Source: Prochlorococcus sp. AG-686-J21 (GTDB lineage Bacteria; Cyanobacteriota; Cyanobacteriia; PCC-6307; Cyanobiaceae). From it: 51,096 nucleotides of DNA. Positions 35,675 to 45,818 of the stretch are shown here, piece after piece (positions within the stretch are counted from its first letter, which is position 1; each line of letters opens with the position of its first letter). The translations under genes were made by a program, and so were the position numbers. Under the pieces are notes generated by a model, which had not been told where the DNA came from, did not search any database, and was given only the letters and a program-made list of their open reading frames with translations. The stretch is taken from the NCBI GenBank assembly GCA_003210285.1, contig QCVS01000012.1, positions 1 to 51,096 on the forward strand, given 5' to 3'.

Positions 35675-36900
35675 ATACATCCTTCTAATTTATATATATT
35701 TTTTAATAGGTTAAATGTCTTATTCCTATCTATATTTTCTGAGTTCTGAATAATACTTATAACTAGTGGTTTATTATCCTTATATAAATATCCTGATAAC
35801 GCAAATACGTTTGATAAAGTACCTGTTTTACCAAAAAACTTACCTTGTAATTCTGAATTTGGGAATATATTAGCCAAAGTACCTCTTACCCCAATAATTG
35901 AAAGTGATGAATGGAAGGTACTAAAGTTTTTTGAATATTTCATCTTATTCAAAAATTCTGATATTAATTTGGTTGTTACTCGATTGTTTCTTGAAAGACC
36001 ACTTGCATCTGAAAAAGTTGAATTATCAACGTTTAATCCTCTATTTCTCAACCAATATTTTAACTTAATATAATTATTATCATTCCAGGAATTTGATGCA
36101 TTTTTAAAAAGTGATTCTGCAGTGAAGTTATGACTTTCCGAATTAGCTAATGTTATTAATGACAGTAATGGATTAGAAGGAATTGTTTGCAATTCAATTG
36201 AAGAATTCAAATAATATTTTTCAGAGTTATCTACAATGTTTATATTTATTGAGGCGTATCGAAATTTATTGTAAATATATTTTTCTATAGTATTTTTTAA
36301 GTATTCAATATTTTCATATTTACTCTGATTACTATTTAATGCCAAAGTTGTAATAGGAGCTCCGTAATCAAATTGCTTATCACTGTATGTCCAACCTTTT
36401 GGCCAATAATAATTAGGATTTATTTCTAAGATATTTAGATTAATTTTATTATTATTAGTAACTTTAGATAGTAATTTATAAATATCAGAATAATTAAGAT
36501 CTGGATCTCCTTGTCCTACTAAATAATATTTATCATTACCCTTTCTTAATATTGATGTTTTAAAACTTTTTGAGGGTTTGAATTTATTTAATACATATGC
36601 CGCAGAAAATAATTTTAAATTTGAAGCTGGAATTCTTAATACATCATCATTATATGAACTTATAAGAACACCATTTTCATTAATAATGGATACGCTAAAT
36701 GTTTCATTAAGCGATTCAAATAATAATTCATCATATTTTATACATTTTTTATTATTCCTAATTATTCCTGGAGAATTAAAATATATGCTATTTATTAATT
36801 TATTTTTTTGATTAATTAATAAATACCATATTAAAAAAGGAAAACTTAATAAACTAAAAATTATAATAATGTAAAAGTAGTATTTTCTAATAACTTTCAA
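35671..36900 (-). CDS. dacB: D-alanyl-D-alanine carboxypeptidase (PBP4 type)
   Basis: This 409-residue class C penicillin-binding protein trims peptidoglycan peptides. It has an N-terminal membrane anchor (about 8-28), SxxK as S93-N-L-K96, SxN as S303-R-N305 (in SGLSRNN) and KTG at 358-360. The region between holds the extra domain typical of DacB. Length is near the usual 430-480. It closes a tight same-strand run dapF, nifS-like, DUF1995, dacB with gaps of 0 to 3 bases, so probably one operon. Its end overlaps coaD by four bases. Confidence 0.9.
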   Translation of the reverse strand: MKVIRKYYFYIIIIFSLLSFPFLIWYLLINQKNKLINSIYFNSPGIIRNNKKCIKYDELLFESLNETFSVSIINENGVLISSYNDDVLRIPASNLKLFSAAYVLNKFKPSKSFKTSILRKGNDKYYLVGQGDPDLNYSDIYKLLSKVTNNNKINLNILEINPNYYWPKGWTYSDKQFDYGAPITTLALNSNQSKYENIEYLKNTIEKYIYNKFRYASININIVDNSEKYYLNSSIELQTIPSNPLLSLITLANSESHNFTAESLFKNASNSWNDNNYIKLKYWLRNRGLNVDNSTFSDASGLSRNNRVTTKLISEFLNKMKYSKNFSTFHSSLSIIGVRGTLANIFPNSELQGKFFGKTGTLSNVFALSGYLYKDNKPLVISIIQNSENIDRNKTFNLLKNIYKLEGCI

Positions 36901-36902
36901 AA

Positions 36903-37550
36903 CTATAAATTTACAAAAATAGTTTCATTATCAGGTCTCTCATCAAATTCTTTTTTAAATAAATATCTTTTATTAATTTCTTTAAAAAGTAACCATTTAT
37001 TTGGATAAGAATGCATTAAGGCCCCATTATCAATAGGTTGAAGAAAGTATATATTAAACCAAGTATTTACAAAGTTTTTTCTTCTTTCTCTAATTACGCT
37101 TCCTATTCCAATATTAGCATCTTCGAATTTTGGATTTAACGAATAGTGCAAACCTTTAAAGTTATCGCACATTGGTTCGAAAGTATCAAAATCGTAAGGT
37201 TGAGGTAGTATCGATATCAAGATTGATTCATCTTGATCAATATAAATGGATTCATTAAAACCTTTAAATGTAAAAATATTATCTTTAATATCTGGATAAT
37301 CTCTCTGAGCCAAAGCTACAGCTCCTGGATCGGAATATGTAAGGAAAACATTTTTTTTTATTTGTTTATTATTATAGTAATTCGCAAGAATCTTATAAAT
37401 AGTTATACCTATTTTATTAAATCTTAATCCCTCAAAATTAAATTCAATCGTAAATCGAAAATTTGATAGTTTTAAACTAGAGATTATTGAACTTTCTAGA
37501 TTTTTTAAGGCATCATTAAGATCCTTAGGCAGCACATAGATAGTATTCAT
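36903..37550 (-). CDS. DUF1995 protein
   Basis: This soluble protein of about 215 residues is conserved in cyanobacteria and plastids. Segments RFTIEFNFEGLRFNKIG, TYSDPGAVALAQRDYP and GSVIRERRKNFVNTWFN suggest DUF1995, a family including the plant photosystem II factor LPA3. The match is by pattern only. I chose ATG 37550, which overlaps the stop of the cysteine desulfurase gene (TAATG); an upstream ATG at 37568 would add six residues. It lies two bases from dacB. Confidence 0.75.
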   Translation of the reverse strand: MNTIYVLPKDLNDALKNLESSIISSLKLSNFRFTIEFNFEGLRFNKIGITIYKILANYYNNKQIKKNVFLTYSDPGAVALAQRDYPDIKDNIFTFKGFNESIYIDQDESILISILPQPYDFDTFEPMCDNFKGLHYSLNPKFEDANIGIGSVIRERRKNFVNTWFNIYFLQPIDNGALMHSYPNKWLLFKEINKRYLFKKEFDERPDNETIFVNL

Positions 37551-38722
37551 TAGAATATTTTTATACAATTTTGAATTAGTTTAAATAATCTATCTATATC
37601 AGACTTATTATTCATATTTCCTAAACTAACACGAATATTTGAATAAAGTAGATTACTATCATATCCCATATTTTCAAGAGTAAGACTATGTTTACCTGAG
37701 GAGCTAGAACAAGCACTCCCACTACTTATAGCAACATTATTATCTGACATATAATTGATAACTTTATAAGCTTTTATTGGTTCTAATTTTTTATTAAATA
37801 ATAGAAATGATATGTGATTTGGAAGTCTTTCAGTACTACTACCTGTCATTCTAATATTTGGAATATTATTCATTTTGTTAATAAAATATTGTCTCAGAAG
37901 GAAATTTTTGTTGTTTTTAAACTCTGCATTATACGAATTAAATTTAATTCTTCCCTTAATATTTTTTATGGATTCATACATTCCAGCAATTAACGGTAAA
38001 GGAGTTGTCCCTTGTCTTATTGAATATTCTTGAGAAAGTGAGATGTCATTATTTTTTAATAATAATCTAGATTTTGAATTCGTTAAGAGTAAACCTATTC
38101 CTTTAGGGCCTCCAAATTTATGAGCGGATAAACTTAATAGATCACAGTTAAGTTCATTCCAATTAAAAATACCGTTACTTAATATCTGTGTCCCATCGAT
38201 ATGAAATAAAATATCTAATTCCCTACATTTATTACCAACTAATTGTACAGGTTGTAATGTTCCTACTTCACTCTGTCCCCAAATTAGTGAGACAAGCTTA
38301 GTGTTAATTTCAATTACTTCATCAATGTCTGAAATATTTATAATGCCATATCTATTAACTGGCCATTCATAGATTTCCCAACCTTTTCTTTTTAGCTTAT
38401 TTGCTGAAATAATTGTTGCTTGATGTTCAACCTTAGAGATAACAACTCGTCCACTATTATATTTATCACTCAGATTACTAAATACTAATGATGTAGATTC
38501 TGATGAACCTGATGTAAAAATAATATCTTCTGATTTAGCATTTAAAATATTTGCAATTTTTAGTCTTATTTTCTCTAGATATGTCGCACATTTAATCCCA
38601 TATTTATAAGTTGAGGAAGAATTACTCCAATAGTTTTTATATGTAGAATTTATTGTATTTAATACATTCTTAGATAATGGAGTTGTAGAAGCATTATCAA
38701 GATAAATATACTTATTAGACAT
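37550..38722 (-). CDS. Cysteine desulfurase, NifS/IscS type
   Basis: This 390-residue PLP enzyme takes sulfur from cysteine for Fe-S clusters. The PLP Lys lies in SLSAHKFGGPKG, and the active Cys in SSGSACSSSSGKHS near residue 336. YLDNASTTPLS and SGSSESTSL near the start are also class I marks. It follows dapF (three-base gap) and overlaps the DUF1995 gene. The substrate acceptor is not shown by context; the genome may have other NifS/SufS copies. It is probably in the dapF-to-dacB operon. Confidence 0.9.
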   Translation of the reverse strand: MSNKYIYLDNASTTPLSKNVLNTINSTYKNYWSNSSSTYKYGIKCATYLEKIRLKIANILNAKSEDIIFTSGSSESTSLVFSNLSDKYNSGRVVISKVEHQATIISANKLKRKGWEIYEWPVNRYGIINISDIDEVIEINTKLVSLIWGQSEVGTLQPVQLVGNKCRELDILFHIDGTQILSNGIFNWNELNCDLLSLSAHKFGGPKGIGLLLTNSKSRLLLKNNDISLSQEYSIRQGTTPLPLIAGMYESIKNIKGRIKFNSYNAEFKNNKNFLLRQYFINKMNNIPNIRMTGSSTERLPNHISFLLFNKKLEPIKAYKVINYMSDNNVAISSGSACSSSSGKHSLTLENMGYDSNLLYSNIRVSLGNMNNKSDIDRLFKLIQNCIKIF

Positions 38723-38725
38723 TTA

Positions 38726-39583
38726 TTATAAAATATATGTTCCAGCAAAAATTTTTTTTGCATTACCAGTCATCAAAATCTCCTCTTCTGATTTAGACCA
38801 ATTAATCATTAGATAACCTCCTGGTAGATTTATTCTTGTTTTTGAATTACATAAACCTAGTTTGTAAGCTGCAACATGTACAGCGCAAGCCCCAGTTCCA
38901 CAAGCTAGTGTTGCACCTGCTCCTCTTTCCCAAACAAGTACATTAATATTATCTCTATTTATTATTTGGGAAAAATGAACATTTGTCTTTTCAGGAAATA
39001 ATTTATGATTTTCAAAAATTGGACCTAATGATGAAAGTGATATTTGAGTGATATCTTCAAGGAAAAATATCAAATGTGGATTTCCAATACCAACTGCATA
39101 TCCTTGTTGTTCAAAATTGGATTCTTTAAAGAGATATGAAGGAATTAAATTAGTTTTTGTATCAATTGTCGTTGGAATAAATTTAGTTTCTAATATTGGT
39201 TTTCCCATTTCTACTGTAATTTCACCATTATGATATTGAGCTATTTTCAACCCAGCTTTTGTTTCGATTCTATATTCCGAAATATCATTAGTCTCTTGAT
39301 TGGAATTGTGTAGATATTGCACTAAACACCTAATTCCGTTTCCACACATTTGAGCTTCCGAACCATCTGAATTATAAATAATCATCTTGGCGAAATTATT
39401 TCCATCAGGTTCCAAGATGAAAATCACCCCATCACCTCCTATTCCGAATTTTCTATGACACAATTTTTTAATATCGATATTTTTTTTTGATTGATATTCT
39501 TTGAAAATATTATTTTTTCTTGAATCAATTATTATAAAATCGTTCCCAATGCCATGATATTTTTCAAATATTATATTATTCAT
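38726..39583 (-). CDS. dapF: Diaminopimelate epimerase
   Basis: This 285-residue DapF turns LL- into meso-diaminopimelate for lysine and peptidoglycan. The two catalytic cysteines lie in MCGNGIRC and in TLACGTGACA. The FHGIGNDFIIID-type start (YHGIGNDFIIID) is at residues 9-20. The length is typical. It begins the run with the cysteine desulfurase gene (3-bp gap) and is divergent to leuS, 109 bp away. Confidence 0.96.
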   Translation of the reverse strand: MNNIIFEKYHGIGNDFIIIDSRKNNIFKEYQSKKNIDIKKLCHRKFGIGGDGVIFILEPDGNNFAKMIIYNSDGSEAQMCGNGIRCLVQYLHNSNQETNDISEYRIETKAGLKIAQYHNGEITVEMGKPILETKFIPTTIDTKTNLIPSYLFKESNFEQQGYAVGIGNPHLIFFLEDITQISLSSLGPIFENHKLFPEKTNVHFSQIINRDNINVLVWERGAGATLACGTGACAVHVAAYKLGLCNSKTRINLPGGYLMINWSKSEEEILMTGNAKKIFAGTYIL

Positions 39584-39692
39584 TTAAAAAATTATATATC
39601 TAATAAATTCTAATTATAAATTAAAGCTTTTAAAAATCTATTTCTTTTTATAGAATCAATATTAAAATAATATTTTAATAAAGTTAAAATAA

Positions 39693-42269
39693 GTGATTAC
39701 TTCTGAAAATACATATAAAAGTGGAAATAATTTATATAACCCATCTGATATAGAGGGTAAGTGGCAGAAAATTTGGGAAAATGACAATTTATATAAAACA
39801 GATGAGCAAGCAAGTAATAAAGAAAAATTTTATGCCTTATCCATGTTTCCCTACCCTTCTGGAAACCTTCATATGGGTCATGTGCGCAATTATGTAATAA
39901 CAGACTTAATTGCACGATTTCAAAGATTTCAGGGCAAAGTAGTGTTACATCCGATGGGCTGGGACGCATTTGGTTTACCTGCTGAGAACGCAGCAATAGA
40001 AAGAGGAATTAATCCTGACAATTGGACTAAACAAAATATCGCTCATATGAAATCACAATTAAAATTATTAGGTCTTTCTGTTGATTGGGATAGAGAATTA
40101 GCCACTTGTGATGAAAATTATTATGTATGGACTCAATATTTATTCTTGGAATTACATAAAGCTGGTCTTGTTTATCAAAAGGAGTCTGAGGTAAATTGGG
40201 ATCCGATTGATAATACTGTTTTAGCTAATGAGCAAGTTGATTCAGAAGGTAAATCATGGAGATCTGGAGCAATAGTTGAAAAGAAGCTTTTAACTCAATG
40301 GTTTTTAAAAATTACTGATTATGCAGATGAGTTATTGCAAGATTTAGAAAAATTAACTGAGTGGCCTGAAAGAGTAAAGATTATGCAGGAAAATTGGATT
40401 GGCAAATCATTAGGTACAAATATAAATTTCAAAATAGAAGAATTCAAAAAAGAAAAAATACAAGTATTCACAACAAGACCTGATACTTTATTTGGTGTAA
40501 CTTACTTAGCAATATCAGTTAATCATCCTTTAATAAAAAAAATATCTGATAATGAAATTTTAAGTAAACTAGAAAATTTAAAAATATATTTAAAAGAAAC
40601 TAATGATAAAGATCAAAAAAAAATTGGTATTCCAACTAATCTAATAGCTATAAACCCAATAAATTCAAAGGAAATACCTATTTGGATAGCAAGTTATGTA
40701 CTTGATGGATACGGAACTGGAGCTGTAATGGGAGTTCCAGCACATGATGAAAGGGATTTTGAATTTGCCAAATTGAATTCTATTGATATTAAACAAGTAA
40801 TTATTAAGGATAAAGATAAAAGTATCAGCGAATTAAACAATGCTTTTACGGATAATGGCTTTCTAATTAACTCAAATAATTTTGATGGATTACATAATAG
40901 TGATGCAATAAAACTAATTTCAGAACATGGAGAACGAAATAGATGGGCAGAAAATAAGATTCAATTTCGTCTGAGAGATTGGTTAATTTCTAGGCAAAGA
41001 TATTGGGGTTGTCCAATTCCAATTATTAAATGTAATAATTGTGGTTCTGTTCCAGTAAATAAAAAAGACATTCCGGTTAAATTACCAAAAGAAATTAAAA
41101 TATCCTCTAATAAAATAAATTCATTAGGTAGTAATCAAGGTTGGGTTAAAACGACATGCCCAAAATGCGGTAATTTGGCTAGTAAAGAAACAGATACCAT
41201 GGACACCTTTATGTGCTCATCATGGTATTTTTTAAGATATCCTTCATCTAAATCTTTAACAAAGCCATTCGAAAAAGAAAAAATTAATAAATGGTTACCT
41301 GTTGATCAATATGTTGGAGGTGTAGAGCATGCAATTCTACATTTGCTTTATGCAAGATTTCTTACAAAAGCTCTAAGGGATAACAATCTTTTCGATATTG
41401 ATGAACCATTTAAAAGGCTCTTAACACAAGGTATGGTTCAATCTGCCGCTTATAAAAATTCAATAACAGGAAAATATATCTCTCCAACTGATATTAAAGA
41501 TATAACTAATCCTAAAGATCCAAAAGACAATTCAAAACTTGAAGTTCTATTTGAAAAAATGTCCAAATCTAAATATAACGGCGTAGACCCTGAATCTGTA
41601 ATTAAAAAATATGGAGCAGATACAGCAAGAATGTTTATATTATTTAAAGCTCCTCCTGAAAAAGATCTTGAATGGGGTGATTCTGATGTTGAGGGGCAAT
41701 ATAGATTTTTATGTAGGATATGGAAACTTTTCTCAGATTACACAAATAATGATAGTTTCCATGAAGAAGATAAACTAAATCCAGAAAATGAAAATTCATT
41801 ATTAAAGTCAATAAATATTGCCATAAAAGAAATTTCTAACGATATAAAAAAGAATCAATTTAACACTGCAATATCAGAATTAATGAAGTTTTATAATTCA
41901 ATATCATCGAACCTAAATCATGTAAATAAAGACTTAAGAAGAGAAGCTCTTAAGAAATTTTGCATATTATTAGCACCATTTGCTCCTCATATATCAGATG
42001 AAATATGGCATTTAATAGGTAATTCAAAATCAGTTCACTTAGAAAAATGGCCAGTATTCGATGAAGATGCCCTAAAGGAAAATAGTTATGAATTAGTTAT
42101 ACAAATAAATGGAAAAGTTAGAGACAAAATTAATGTAGATAATGAAATTTCTGATGATCAAATTAAAGAACAAACATTAATTAGACCTAATGTAAAAAAA
42201 TGGATTGATAAAAAAACAATCAGAAAAATAATAATTGTAAAAGGTAGAATTATAAATATTGTCGTCTAG
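39693..42269 (+). CDS. leuS: Leucyl-tRNA synthetase
   Basis: This 858-residue class I enzyme starts at a GTG. The HIGH motif is H60-M-G-H63 (PYPSGNLHMGH), and KMSKS is at 622-626. The editing domain (CP1, about 220-410) includes the TRPDTLFGVTY region, and the zinc-like cysteine pair lies in IIKCNNCGSVP (about 445-455). The anticodon-binding and C-terminal domains follow. Length is close to the bacterial norm (about 860). The start is supported by position relative to the family and by a purine stretch just ahead. It converges on pgi. Confidence 0.97.
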   Translation: MITSENTYKSGNNLYNPSDIEGKWQKIWENDNLYKTDEQASNKEKFYALSMFPYPSGNLHMGHVRNYVITDLIARFQRFQGKVVLHPMGWDAFGLPAENAAIERGINPDNWTKQNIAHMKSQLKLLGLSVDWDRELATCDENYYVWTQYLFLELHKAGLVYQKESEVNWDPIDNTVLANEQVDSEGKSWRSGAIVEKKLLTQWFLKITDYADELLQDLEKLTEWPERVKIMQENWIGKSLGTNINFKIEEFKKEKIQVFTTRPDTLFGVTYLAISVNHPLIKKISDNEILSKLENLKIYLKETNDKDQKKIGIPTNLIAINPINSKEIPIWIASYVLDGYGTGAVMGVPAHDERDFEFAKLNSIDIKQVIIKDKDKSISELNNAFTDNGFLINSNNFDGLHNSDAIKLISEHGERNRWAENKIQFRLRDWLISRQRYWGCPIPIIKCNNCGSVPVNKKDIPVKLPKEIKISSNKINSLGSNQGWVKTTCPKCGNLASKETDTMDTFMCSSWYFLRYPSSKSLTKPFEKEKINKWLPVDQYVGGVEHAILHLLYARFLTKALRDNNLFDIDEPFKRLLTQGMVQSAAYKNSITGKYISPTDIKDITNPKDPKDNSKLEVLFEKMSKSKYNGVDPESVIKKYGADTARMFILFKAPPEKDLEWGDSDVEGQYRFLCRIWKLFSDYTNNDSFHEEDKLNPENENSLLKSINIAIKEISNDIKKNQFNTAISELMKFYNSISSNLNHVNKDLRREALKKFCILLAPFAPHISDEIWHLIGNSKSVHLEKWPVFDEDALKENSYELVIQINGKVRDKINVDNEISDDQIKEQTLIRPNVKKWIDKKTIRKIIIVKGRIINIVV

Positions 42270-42272
42270 ATA

Positions 42273-43853
42273 TTAACTATTTTTTTTAATTTTTATAGTA
42301 CTGGGATTAGACCAATCTCCATTTATAAGATAGTCTTTATTACCAAAACACATCTGACGAATTATAAAAAATATCGGCTCAGCTGATGAATTTCCAATAT
42401 GAGAAGTAATTTCTTTTATTGATAATTCATCACCATTATTCAATAACTCTGTTACTTTTTTTTGATAATCAATTATTTCTGCTGCTGCTTTTTTACCAGC
42501 TTCAACACCAGGTTGATCATAAGCATTTATATCAACTAATTCCGCGTAAAAAGAAACAGCTCGCTCAAATAAAGCAATTAATGCCCCTAGTGTTAAACAA
42601 TTTAACTTATCTAAGGTGATTGTAATGCTTTGTCTATTTTCGTTGGATAGTGCGGATCTTGTACCTTGTAAAAATCCTGATAAAAATTCCTTTGGATTTT
42701 CAGAGTCAAAATAGTTATTACTATCAGGCGTATCAAGTAACTCTATAAAAATACAAAAGAAATTATCAATACCATCTCTTAACTGTTGAACATATGCATG
42801 TTGATCAGTGGATCCTTTATTCCCAAAAACAGAAATTCCTTGATGAACGATTTCTCCCTTCCTATTAAACTTTTTACCTAAAGACTCCATAACTAATTGT
42901 TGAAGATATTTACTGAATACTTGCAACCTGTCTCTATAAGGTAATACAACCATATCTCTCTTACCTATTCCATCACCAGAAAAATACCATGCTGATGATA
43001 GTAATGCAGCAGGATTGTCTTTAATATTTGGTATCCGGGTTAACTCATCCATTATTGCCGCACCTTTAATAAATTGTGATACATCTCGATTAATAAGAGC
43101 TAAAGGAAGCAGACCAACTGAGCTAGTAATACTTGTTCTGCCTCCAACCCAGTCTGGAAGATTAAATATTTTCAACCAATTCTCTAATTGTGCTTTTTTA
43201 TATAATTGGCTATCTTTCATAGTTATTGCTATAGCATTTGAGCCCCACTCTAAATTTTTATTTTCTACATACTTTTTAATTATATTCATTGCTATTTTTG
43301 GCTCAGGTGTTCCTCCTGACTTACTTACAACAACAAATAATGTGGTAACCAATTTATCAGATAATTTATCTAATTTCTCACTTATCAAAAATGGATCAAT
43401 ATTATCAATATAAGAAAAATTCAATCCAAATGAATTCTCTTGTAATGCTTCAGTTATTAATAATGGTCCTAAACCGCTTCCTCCAATACCTATCCATAAA
43501 ACGTCAGTGTAATTTTGATTTTTATTATTTGTGATTTTACCCTCTAATATATTTTCTCCAAATTCTGAAATATCTCTAATATCATTATTAATTTCATCCT
43601 TAATAAGATTATTTGGGGCTACAGATGGATTTCTTAACCAATAATGTCCAACTTGCCTATTCTCATCAATATTTGAAATCGCACCAGCTTCTAATTCCTT
43701 TAGCGCTGAAAAAACGTTTATAAATTTATTTTCTAGTGATGATATTTGATCGAGAGTAAAATTTATTTTGCTGATATCTAACCATATATTTATTTGTTTA
43801 TCAAACCAGAGGTACTTACAATATTTGTCCCAAGAATTAAAATCATTATTCAT
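42273..43853 (-). CDS. pgi: Glucose-6-phosphate isomerase
   Basis: This 526-residue enzyme interconverts glucose- and fructose-6-phosphate for glycolysis and gluconeogenesis. [16 protein letters not shown] (about 121-136) is the sugar-phosphate site; [11 protein letters not shown] and the later [13 protein letters not shown] and the catalytic-type [12 protein letters not shown] segment are visible. The length is normal for cyanobacteria. Three bases separate its stop from that of leuS. The 180-bp spacer towards purN shows no further ORF. Confidence 0.96.
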   Translation of the reverse strand: MNNDFNSWDKYCKYLWFDKQINIWLDISKINFTLDQISSLENKFINVFSALKELEAGAISNIDENRQVGHYWLRNPSVAPNNLIKDEINNDIRDISEFGENILEGKITNNKNQNYTDVLWIGIGGSGLGPLLITEALQENSFGLNFSYIDNIDPFLISEKLDKLSDKLVTTLFVVVSKSGGTPEPKIAMNIIKKYVENKNLEWGSNAIAITMKDSQLYKKAQLENWLKIFNLPDWVGGRTSITSSVGLLPLALINRDVSQFIKGAAIMDELTRIPNIKDNPAALLSSAWYFSGDGIGKRDMVVLPYRDRLQVFSKYLQQLVMESLGKKFNRKGEIVHQGISVFGNKGSTDQHAYVQQLRDGIDNFFCIFIELLDTPDSNNYFDSENPKEFLSGFLQGTRSALSNENRQSITITLDKLNCLTLGALIALFERAVSFYAELVDINAYDQPGVEAGKKAAAEIIDYQKKVTELLNNGDELSIKEITSHIGNSSAEPIFFIIRQMCFGNKDYLINGDWSNPSTIKIKKNS

Positions 43854-44034
43854 TTTATATTTTGACTATTTCTTATTTTGTTTATTATATCTAGTATATT
43901 CTTCGTAAATACTAATCATTTCAATTTATTTAGTTATATTATTTTTAGATAATAATGTTTGTGAATTTTAATAAATACTATTAGGGGTTTTATTTATTTA
44001 TATCTCATTTATTATTCAATAAAAATATCAGCTT

Positions 44035-44691
44035 TTGGATAAATCATTCAATTATTTAATTTCACCTGAAATTATTCAACTTAGAGAATTTTCACCAAAA
44101 TTGAAAATAGCAATCTTAGCTTCAGGTGAGGGATCAAATTTTCAAGAATTGATTAACCTCTCTAAATCAAATAGATTTGATATTGATATTAAAATTTTAA
44201 TTACAAACAAATCAGCGGCTGGATGTATATCAAGAGCTCAAAACTCTAATATTTCATATAAGGTAATTAAAGGCTCTGATTATGAAAATAAGGATTATTT
44301 TGAGGATGAAATTATTAACACAATAAAAAAACATGATATAGAACTTGTTGTTATGGCCGGTTGGATGAAAATCATGTCTTCAAAATTTGTTAATGCATTT
44401 AAGAATAAAATAATAAATATTCATCCATCATTACTTCCTTCTTTTAAAGGAAGTAATGCAATTAAAGAAGCTATAAAAAGTGATTCAAAGATCACAGGTT
44501 GTTCAGTACATTTTGTAGAAGCAGAAGTTGATAGTGGTTCCTTAATTATGCAGGCAGCATTATCTATTTCTGATAAAGACGATCTAGAAACCATAACAAA
44601 GAAAATACATTTATTGGAACATAAAATATTACCACTCTCAATTTCTCAGGCTGGATATATTATCCGGAGTAGATTTATGGGTAATGATTAA
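44035..44691 (+). CDS. purN: Phosphoribosylglycinamide formyltransferase
   Basis: This 218-residue GAR transformylase of purine synthesis uses formyl-tetrahydrofolate. ASGEGSNFQELI (about 29-40) and NIHPSLLPSFKG (about 129-140) match the family, the latter with the catalytic His of the HPSLLP block and the conserved Asn before it. Start TTG at 44035 has no nearby ATG; the first 20 residues lie ahead of the family core. A 12-bp perfect hairpin occurs in the HPSLLP coding part. The end overlaps argC by 17 bases. Confidence 0.95.
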   Translation: MDKSFNYLISPEIIQLREFSPKLKIAILASGEGSNFQELINLSKSNRFDIDIKILITNKSAAGCISRAQNSNISYKVIKGSDYENKDYFEDEIINTIKKHDIELVVMAGWMKIMSSKFVNAFKNKIINIHPSLLPSFKGSNAIKEAIKSDSKITGCSVHFVEAEVDSGSLIMQAALSISDKDDLETITKKIHLLEHKILPLSISQAGYIIRSRFMGND

Positions 44692-45730
44692 TCATTTCTA
44701 AACCATTATTTATTGATAAACCAGATATTAAATTAAGGTTTTGTATGGCTTGACCTGTTTGTCCTTTAATTAAATTATCTATTACTGATAAAATAATAAT
44801 TCTTCCATTTCTAGTATCAACTTTTACAGAGAGATGGATTTCATTTGTATTCTTGACCCATTTGGTAGAAGGATAAATGTCAACAGGTAAAACTCGAATA
44901 TTAGAAAAGTTTCTGTAGTAATTTTCTAATATAATCTTACAATCAGATGAAGTTAAACCAGGATCCCTTAATCTTCCATAAATTGTAGAATGCATACCTC
45001 TTGTCATTGGTATTAAATGAGGAGTAAATAGTAGCTCAATATCATTACCTGAAATAAAGCTGGCAATTTGTTCTATTTCAGAAGTATGTCTATGATTTAT
45101 AAGTCCATAGGCAGAAAGACCGTCTCCACATTCTGAAAATAATAATTTTTGATTTGGTTCTCTACCTCCGCCTGATGTACCACTTTTTGAATCTATTATT
45201 ATACCTTCGTTATCAATAATCCCTTGCGATAAAAATGGGATAAGAGGTATCAAAGCAGAGGTAGGATAACATCCAGGGCAGGCGATTAAACTTGCTTTGG
45301 ATATATCGTTGAAATTAATTTCAGGAAGACCATAAACTGCTTCTCTACACAAATCATCATCATCTCTATTATATTTTTTCGCTTCGTTGAAGTAGACACT
45401 TTTCCATTGATCAAGAGATTTGTATCTATAATCGGCTGATAGATCAATAACTTTCACACCTTTCTCTAATAAACTTCTTGTTAATGTAGAAGAAATCCCA
45501 TTAGGCAAGCAAAGTAAAGCTACTTTAGCTTTGTCCGCGATCCTATCTGTTGAAATTTTTTCAATTAAATTGTCAGACTCTAGATTTATGAATGGAAAAT
45601 TATCACTCCATTTTGTCCCTGCGGATTTATTACCACCTAAATATGAAATTTTATAATTTTTATTATCCTTTAATAGATTTACTGCTTGTATTCCCCCGTA
45701 ACCAGTAGCACCAACTATTGCAACATTCAT
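44675..45730 (-). CDS. argC: N-acetyl-gamma-glutamyl-phosphate reductase
   Basis: This 351-residue NADPH-dependent reductase performs the third step of arginine synthesis. GATGYGGIQAV (residues 7-17) is the nucleotide loop, and ACPGCYPTSALIPLIPF (about 150-166) includes the catalytic Cys. The later HLIPMTRGMHST and HRHTSEIEQ segments fit. Length is typical. It overlaps purN by 17 bases at the 3' ends and diverges from ribBA across 88 bp. Confidence 0.97.
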   Translation of the reverse strand: MNVAIVGATGYGGIQAVNLLKDNKNYKISYLGGNKSAGTKWSDNFPFINLESDNLIEKISTDRIADKAKVALLCLPNGISSTLTRSLLEKGVKVIDLSADYRYKSLDQWKSVYFNEAKKYNRDDDDLCREAVYGLPEINFNDISKASLIACPGCYPTSALIPLIPFLSQGIIDNEGIIIDSKSGTSGGGREPNQKLLFSECGDGLSAYGLINHRHTSEIEQIASFISGNDIELLFTPHLIPMTRGMHSTIYGRLRDPGLTSSDCKIILENYYRNFSNIRVLPVDIYPSTKWVKNTNEIHLSVKVDTRNGRIIILSVIDNLIKGQTGQAIQNLNLISGLSINNGLEMINHYP

Positions 45731-45818
45731 TTCTCTTTATTGGCAGACTTTAAGATAGGATTATAAGTGTTGAATAAAATAATAATAAAAACACTTTTTT
45801 CTATATTGATTAGTAATA

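Noticed and set aside
43015-43413. Antisense ORF of 132 codons inside pgi
   Set aside because: It follows the codon structure of pgi on the other strand and shows no domain or signal.
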